DNA from: DASPXY01 sp038227745
GTDB taxonomy: Bacteria; Planctomycetota; Planctomycetia; Gemmatales; Gemmataceae
Direction of reading: 5' to 3'
Assembly (NCBI GenBank): GCA_038227745.1
Contig: JBBRPS010000417.1
Coordinates: 1 to 9,031, forward strand
DNA: 9,031 nucleotides
Shown: positions 6,523-9,031 of the stretch, piece after piece
How the letters are laid out: each line of letters begins with the position of its first letter
Numbering within the stretch: the stretch's first letter is position 1
Program-made: the position numbers and the translations under genes
Notes under the pieces: generated by a model
The model's input: only the letters and a program-made list of their open reading frames with translations
Told to the model about the DNA's origin: nothing
Databases searched by the model: none

Positions 6523-6734
6523 GGCGTCTCCTCTTCCAGCCAGTGCGTCTCGAGGACGGTGTTGGTGCGCACGTCGCGCACCGCGACCAGCCAGCGGCGG
6601 CAGCCGAGGCGGTGATACCAGCGCTCGCGCTGCGGGCCGGGCAGGTTGCCGGCGCCGCCGGGCAGCTCGCCGCCGTGGCGGAACTCGGACACGTCCCGCG
6701 GGCCGCAGTTCGGGCAGGTCACCAGGAACGACAT
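6519..6734 (-). CDS. soxD: SoxD-like sarcosine oxidase delta subunit, compact
   Basis: The 71-residue protein carries the SoxD zinc-ligand pattern: C7 and C10 in TCPNCGPRDVSEFRHGGE, and H41 and C45 in YHRLGCRRWLVAVRD. In the heterotetrameric enzyme the delta subunit is a small Zn-binding structural subunit. Typical SoxD is about 90-100 residues; the central segment between the CPxCG/EF-GGE part and the H-x3-C part is shorter here, so this is a minimal version. Its TGA at 6519-6521 overlaps the soxA-like ATG as ATGA, indicating translational coupling. The ATG at 6732-6734 has a GGGGGAG just upstream (4-base spacing). In sarcosine oxidase operons soxD normally lies between soxB and soxA; here soxB is absent and soxD is the first gene. 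A generic zinc-ribbon protein would be the alternative, but context and ligands fit SoxD. Confidence 0.8.
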   Translation of the reverse strand: MSFLVTCPNCGPRDVSEFRHGGELPGGAGNLPGPQRERWYHRLGCRRWLVAVRDVRTNTVLETHWLEEETP

Positions 6735-6791
6735 CGGGCTCCCCCGTTTTCACCGCAGCTGCCGCGCTCGTTGCTGCATCGCCGAGGGAAT

Positions 6792-6819
6792 GACATAGCG
6801 GAAGCGGCCCGCCGGTCAA
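6792..6819 (-). promoter_or_regulatory. Candidate promoter of the soxDAG-like operon
   Basis: On the minus strand TTGACC (6819-6814) is followed after 16 bases by TATGTC (6797-6792). The -35 matches 5 of 6 consensus positions and the -10 only 3. It lies about 58 bases ahead of the soxD ATG, a reasonable leader length. Low confidence on sequence alone. Confidence 0.35.
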
Positions 6820-6875
6820 TGCGACGCGCGGCGGGGGGCCGTTTTGCGGAAAAACGCGCAAGATTCCGACCGCGT

Positions 6876-6905
6876 TTGCCTCCTGCCGGTTTTGTGACCT
6901 ATAGT
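6876..6905 (+). promoter_or_regulatory. Candidate promoter of the tad operon
   Basis: TTGCCT (6876-6881) and TATAGT (6900-6905) are 18 bases apart; the -10 matches 5 of 6 and the -35 4 of 6 sigma-70 positions. It is in one of the few AT-richer patches of the region. It would give a leader of nearly 190 bases before the tadE ATG, which then contains the palindrome at 7026-7041. Confidence 0.45.
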
Positions 6906-7025
6906 TGCACGAACCAGCGCTGATCCCACGGGGTCGGCCGCAGGGGCGGTTCGCCCCGGGCCGGTGTCGTGCGCGATGCCGGCGCTCCCGTCCCCGACGT
7001 GCTCCCGGCTCCCCCGGAGCGATTG

Positions 7026-7041
7026 CCAGGGAATTCCCTGG
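7026..7041. promoter_or_regulatory. Perfect 16-bp palindrome upstream of tadE, flanked by direct repeats
   Basis: The sequence ccagggaattccctgg is a perfect palindrome centred 67 bases before the tadE ATG. It lies between two copies of gattgc (7021-7026, overlapping its first base, and 7045-7050). An 11-base part, attgccaggga (7022-7032), recurs at 8286-8296 just before the large inverted repeat. It may be an operator for a dimeric regulator, an RNA hairpin in the leader, or a piece of a dispersed repeat. Confidence 0.4.
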
Positions 7042-7100
7042 GAGGATTGCGTCCCCCGCCGCGCGCCCCCCCGCCGCACGGCTCCCTTTGGAGTCCACCG

Positions 7101-7574
7101 ATGGCCCGCATCCATACCCGGCACGAACCGCGTCGCGGCGCCGCCGCTGTCGAGTTCGCCGTCACCGCCCTGTTCCTCGTCCCGCTGCTGATCGGCCTCT
7201 GGGAAGTCGGCCGCATGATGGAGGTGCAGCAGCTGCTGGCCAACGCCGCCCGCGAGGGCGGCCGCCAGGCCTCGACCGGCAACGTCGACACCGCCAGCGT
7301 GCAGAACACCGTCGTCAGCTACCTGACGCGCAACGGCATCCCCTGCACCACCAGCATGGTCACGGTCACCAACCTGACCTCGAGCAGCCGCCCCGACCCC
7401 ACGGGCGCCAACCAGGCCGACCAGTTCCAGGTCACGGTCACGATCCCGTTCAACAGCGTCCGCTGGGTGCTGCTGAACCAGATCACCAACGTGACGAGCC
7501 TGACGGCGTCGGCGAACTGGGTGTCGATGAAGGACCTGCCGATCTCCGTGAACACCACCATCCCCCTGAACTAG
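7101..7574 (+). CDS. TadE-like pseudopilin protein
   Basis: The 157-residue protein starts with a basic leader (MARIHTRHEPRRG) followed by AAAVEF, which gives a type IV prepilin peptidase-like motif: G13 then E18 at +5. A hydrophobic helix at about 17-37 anchors it in the inner membrane, and NAAREGGRQA follows, a hallmark of TadE-like proteins. The rest should be periplasmic and is rich in Thr, Asn and Val. TadE/TadF proteins are minor pseudopilin-like components of Tad (Flp) pilus assembly, processed by the prepilin peptidase TadV. The ATG at 7101 has GGAG 7 bases upstream; a start at 6969 would add a Pro-rich leader before the motif and is rejected. It is the first gene of a row of three on the plus strand. 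No tadA ATPase, tadV or secretin is in the window, so completeness of the system cannot be judged. Confidence 0.85.
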   Translation: MARIHTRHEPRRGAAAVEFAVTALFLVPLLIGLWEVGRMMEVQQLLANAAREGGRQASTGNVDTASVQNTVVSYLTRNGIPCTTSMVTVTNLTSSSRPDPTGANQADQFQVTVTIPFNSVRWVLLNQITNVTSLTASANWVSMKDLPISVNTTIPLN

Positions 7575-7589
7575 AAGAGGAGTCGTCCC

Positions 7590-8252
7590 ATGCCCCTTGT
7601 GCGCCGAGGCCGACGGGCCCGCTCCGGTGCCGCGCTGGTGGAAACCGCCGCGGTCCTGGTCATTTTCCTCATGATCCTGTTCGGCGTCTTCGAGTACTGC
7701 CGCTTGCTGTTCATGAAGCAGCTCATCGACAACGCCGCCCGCGAGGGCGCCCGCTACGCCGTCGTCAACACCACGGACCCCAACCTGATCGCGAGCACCC
7801 AGGCGGTCATCAACACCAAGATGGGCGGATTCAGCAACTACGTCCTGAACTGGAATGTCCAGGTCTACCGCGCCGACATCAGCGGCAACCCGGTCTACGA
7901 CTACCAGAGCGACAAGGTCGGGAACTACGTCACCGACGGCAAGGGCGCCAAGAACTACATCCAGTTCGACGCCGTCAAGAACCAGAATTACGTCATCGAC
8001 CCGTCGCTGAACAAGGTGTACTTCACGCTGGACACGAAGACGACGAGCATCACGGACGCCAGCGGCGCCTTCTCGACCTATGCGTCGGCGAACGGCGTGA
8101 CCCTGACCGACACGCCGACCAACGCCGCCTTCGGGCAGTACATCGCCGTCCAGATCGACTGCGATTACAACCCGATTGTGCCCAACATGCTGCGGCTGAA
8201 TCAGACGGTGCATCTCCGCACCAAGGCGTTCATGTACAGTGAGGCGAACTGA
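7590..8252 (+). CDS. Second TadE-like pseudopilin protein
   Basis: The 220-residue protein has the same N-terminal plan as its upstream neighbour: a basic leader, a prepilin peptidase-like motif (G13 followed by AALVET, with E18 at +5), a hydrophobic helix at about 17-40, then KQLIDNAAREGARYAVV. The shared NAAREG motif marks it as a TadE-family paralogue. The larger C-terminal region (about 60-220) is polar, rich in Asn, Asp, Thr and Tyr, and probably periplasmic. It begins 15 bases after the first gene, with AAGAGGAG 7 bases before the ATG, so the two are co-transcribed. It could play the TadF role, which is also TadE-like. The 168-base gap to the tadG-like gene is unusual for this operon and holds a large inverted repeat. 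Confidence 0.85.
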   Translation: MPLVRRGRRARSGAALVETAAVLVIFLMILFGVFEYCRLLFMKQLIDNAAREGARYAVVNTTDPNLIASTQAVINTKMGGFSNYVLNWNVQVYRADISGNPVYDYQSDKVGNYVTDGKGAKNYIQFDAVKNQNYVIDPSLNKVYFTLDTKTTSITDASGAFSTYASANGVTLTDTPTNAAFGQYIAVQIDCDYNPIVPNMLRLNQTVHLRTKAFMYSEAN

Positions 8253-8261
8253 GTCCCGAGA

Positions 8262-8395
8262 CCTTGGTCCCTCGTCTTTGGCGCAATTGCCAGGGATTAC
8301 TTGGCGAACGGCCGGCGTCAGCCGGCTGGTACGTCGCCCCTTGGCTTGCAGGACCAGCCGGCTGACGCCGGCCGTTCGCCAACCACGGACCAAGG
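8262..8395. repeat. MITE- or REP-like element with perfect 30-bp inverted repeats
   Basis: Arms 8301-8330 and 8353-8382 are perfect inverted copies of 30 bases, separated by a 22-base loop. Each arm contains two gccggc copies separated by gtca/tgac and starts or ends with ttggcgaac. An outer pair, ccttggtcc (8262-8270) and ggaccaagg (8387-8395), is also inverted, giving a nested element of about 134 bases. The pentamer cccga lies on both sides (8255-8259 and 8401-8405) and could be a target duplication, although five bases in GC-rich DNA can match by chance. It fills the gap between the second tadE-like gene and the tadG-like gene, with no coding capacity of its own. As RNA it would form a very stable stem that could affect termination or mRNA stability inside the operon. 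No T run follows, so it is not a classical terminator. Confidence 0.8.
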
Positions 8396-8420
8396 ACCAG
8401 CCCGATAGAAGGAGAGTCAC

Positions 8421-9031
8421 ATGCACTTGCGAACCCGAACCGCCCGCCGCCGCGGCGCCGTGCTGCCCCTGGTGGCGCTCTGCACCGTGGCCATGATGGG
8501 CATGGTGGCGCTGGCCATCGACATCGGCATGATCGCCGTCGCGCGCACCCAGTGCCAGAACGCGGCCGATTCCGCCGCCATGGCCGGGGCGCGCACGATC
8601 AACGGCAACTCGACCGGCAACTACGGCTACGGCTCGGTCCCCGGCAACGCCATCACCGCCGCCGTCGCCAACAAGGTCTTCGCGGTGAACGTCCAGGGCA
8701 ACCCCAGCACCGTCACCAACGTTGGCCCGACCGACTCGCAGGGAAACTACTACACCTTCCAGTCCGGCCAGGTGAAGGTCGAGGTGGGGACCTATGCCTA
8801 CACCTACAACGACAGCAACCCCAGCGCGGAGGGGTTCTCGATCCAGATCCCGCGCACCGACACCACCGAGCCGTACAGCGCCGTCCGGGCCACGGTCAAC
8901 GGCACGGGCAACTACTCCTTCGCCCGGCTCTTCGGCCTGACGAGCTTCAACACCAGCGCCCAGGCCACCGCCGTCCACCGCCCGCGCGACGTGATGATCA
9001 TCATGGATCTGTCCGGCTCGATGCGCTTCCA
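8421..9031 (+). CDS. TadG-like protein with VWA domain, truncated by window end
   Basis: The first 203 residues are visible and the frame is still open at the window edge. A basic start (MHLRTRTARRRG) is followed by a membrane helix at about 13-36 (AVLPLVALCTVAMMGMVALAIDIG). RTQCQNAADSAAMAGA comes next, the pattern at the start of TadG-like proteins (putative Flp pilus-assembly TadE/G-like). A polar, Asn/Thr/Tyr-rich region follows, then RPRDVMIIMDLSGSM at about 187-201. The DxSGS there (D196, S198, S200) is the metal-binding MIDAS motif that opens a von Willebrand factor A domain. TadG is inner-membrane anchored with a large periplasmic part and contributes to Tad pilus assembly. AAGGAG lies 6 bases before the ATG at 8421. 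Although a 168-base gap with a large inverted repeat precedes it, orientation and family suggest one operon with the two tadE-like genes. Confidence 0.85.
   Translation, partial: MHLRTRTARRRGAVLPLVALCTVAMMGMVALAIDIGMIAVARTQCQNAADSAAMAGARTINGNSTGNYGYGSVPGNAITAAVANKVFAVNVQGNPSTVTNVGPTDSQGNYYTFQSGQVKVEVGTYAYTYNDSNPSAEGFSIQIPRTDTTEPYSAVRATVNGTGNYSFARLFGLTSFNTSAQATAVHRPRDVMIIMDLSGSMRF

Larger units (their letters stand above)
6735..7100. other. Divergent intergenic region between the Sox-like and Tad operons
   Basis: This 366-base stretch separates the leftward soxD start from the rightward tadE start. It holds a candidate promoter for each direction, a small hairpin-capable sequence at 6841-6855 (gtttt-5-base loop-aaaac), and a 16-bp palindrome at 7026-7041. 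Open frames that cross it in several registers are GC-driven extensions without ribosome-binding sites. I see no small gene or structured RNA that I can support. Confidence 0.6.

Noticed and set aside
3991..6615. Open frame of about 874 codons antisense to the soxA-like gene
   Set aside because: Its composition is Arg/Ala/Val/His-rich without family motifs, while the opposite strand encodes a continuous, motif-rich SoxA-like protein.
6523..7098. N-terminal extension of the soxA-like frame to a start at 7098
   Set aside because: It would run across the whole of soxD and the intergenic region; the ATGA overlap at 6519-6522 and the SoxA-family N-terminus support the start at 6522.
6969..7100. 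Longer tadE start at 6969
   Set aside because: It would put a Pro-rich 44-residue leader before a prepilin-like motif that normally follows a short basic leader; GGAG precedes the ATG at 7101.
8301..8382. CRISPR repeat or tRNA-like structure
   Set aside because: There is only one inverted pair, no array of direct repeats with spacers, and no cloverleaf or anticodon arm.
8253..8420. Intrinsic terminator between the second tadE-like and the tadG-like gene
   Set aside because: The stem is strong but far longer than a terminator stem and no T run follows on either strand; a mobile repeat fits better.
6816..8978. Open frame of about 720 codons antisense to the Tad genes
   Set aside because: It is a shadow frame from GC-rich codon use: low-complexity Val/Gly/Arg/Asp/His sequence, no recognisable domain, and it is opposite two complete TadE-like genes and most of the visible TadG-like gene with good ribosome-binding sites.

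Overview
This window is GC-rich bacterial DNA whose gene content points to a planctomycete, most likely a Gemmata/Gemmataceae-like lineage. The main clues are an ECF sigma factor of the planctomycete type with a hydrophobic C-terminal extension, BamA-derived sequence of planctomycete character, HEAT-repeat debris, tandem STAS regulators and a TadE/TadG cluster. The taxonomic call is inferred from protein style; no marker gene is present. High GC makes long shadow frames on the opposite strand common (one antisense to the Tad genes runs about 2.1 kb), so start sites were chosen from ribosome-binding sites, overlaps and family length.

Layout. (1) Positions 1-1854, minus strand: an ECF sigma factor gene whose sigma regions are intact. 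Its C-terminal third is made of three blocks of an outer-membrane BamA/Omp85 protein joined in scrambled order. Directly behind its stop lies a frameshifted remnant of a HEAT-repeat gene. This end looks like a recombination scar. (2) Positions 2097-2849, minus: a protein of two tandem STAS (anti-anti-sigma type) domains, repeated with an exact 120-residue period. (3) Positions 2958-6734, minus: a compact soxD-soxA-soxG-like operon (heterotetrameric sarcosine oxidase family) with an ATGA overlap and a 10-base gap. The SoxA-like subunit carries cysteine sets for two [2Fe-2S] clusters, and no SoxB subunit is encoded here. (4) Positions 6735-7100: a divergent intergenic region with a candidate promoter on each strand and a perfect 16-bp palindrome. 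(5) Positions 7101-9031, plus: tadE-like, tadE-like, then a tadG-like gene with a VWA domain that runs off the window. A perfect 30-bp inverted repeat, probably a MITE/REP-like element, sits between the second and third genes.

How the parts work together. SoxD/SoxA/SoxG would handle oxidation of an N-methyl amine and transfer of the resulting C1 unit to tetrahydrofolate, but the amine-oxidising SoxB subunit must come from elsewhere or be replaced. TadE/TadE/TadG are envelope components of a Tad (Flp-type) pilus or related secretion system. The sigma factor and STAS protein are regulatory, but nothing in the window shows that they act on each other or on the two operons. I found no CRISPR array, tRNA, rRNA, transposase or prophage gene. 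The best candidates for something undescribed are the Fe-S-rich, SoxB-less Sox-like operon and the sigma/BamA chimera.
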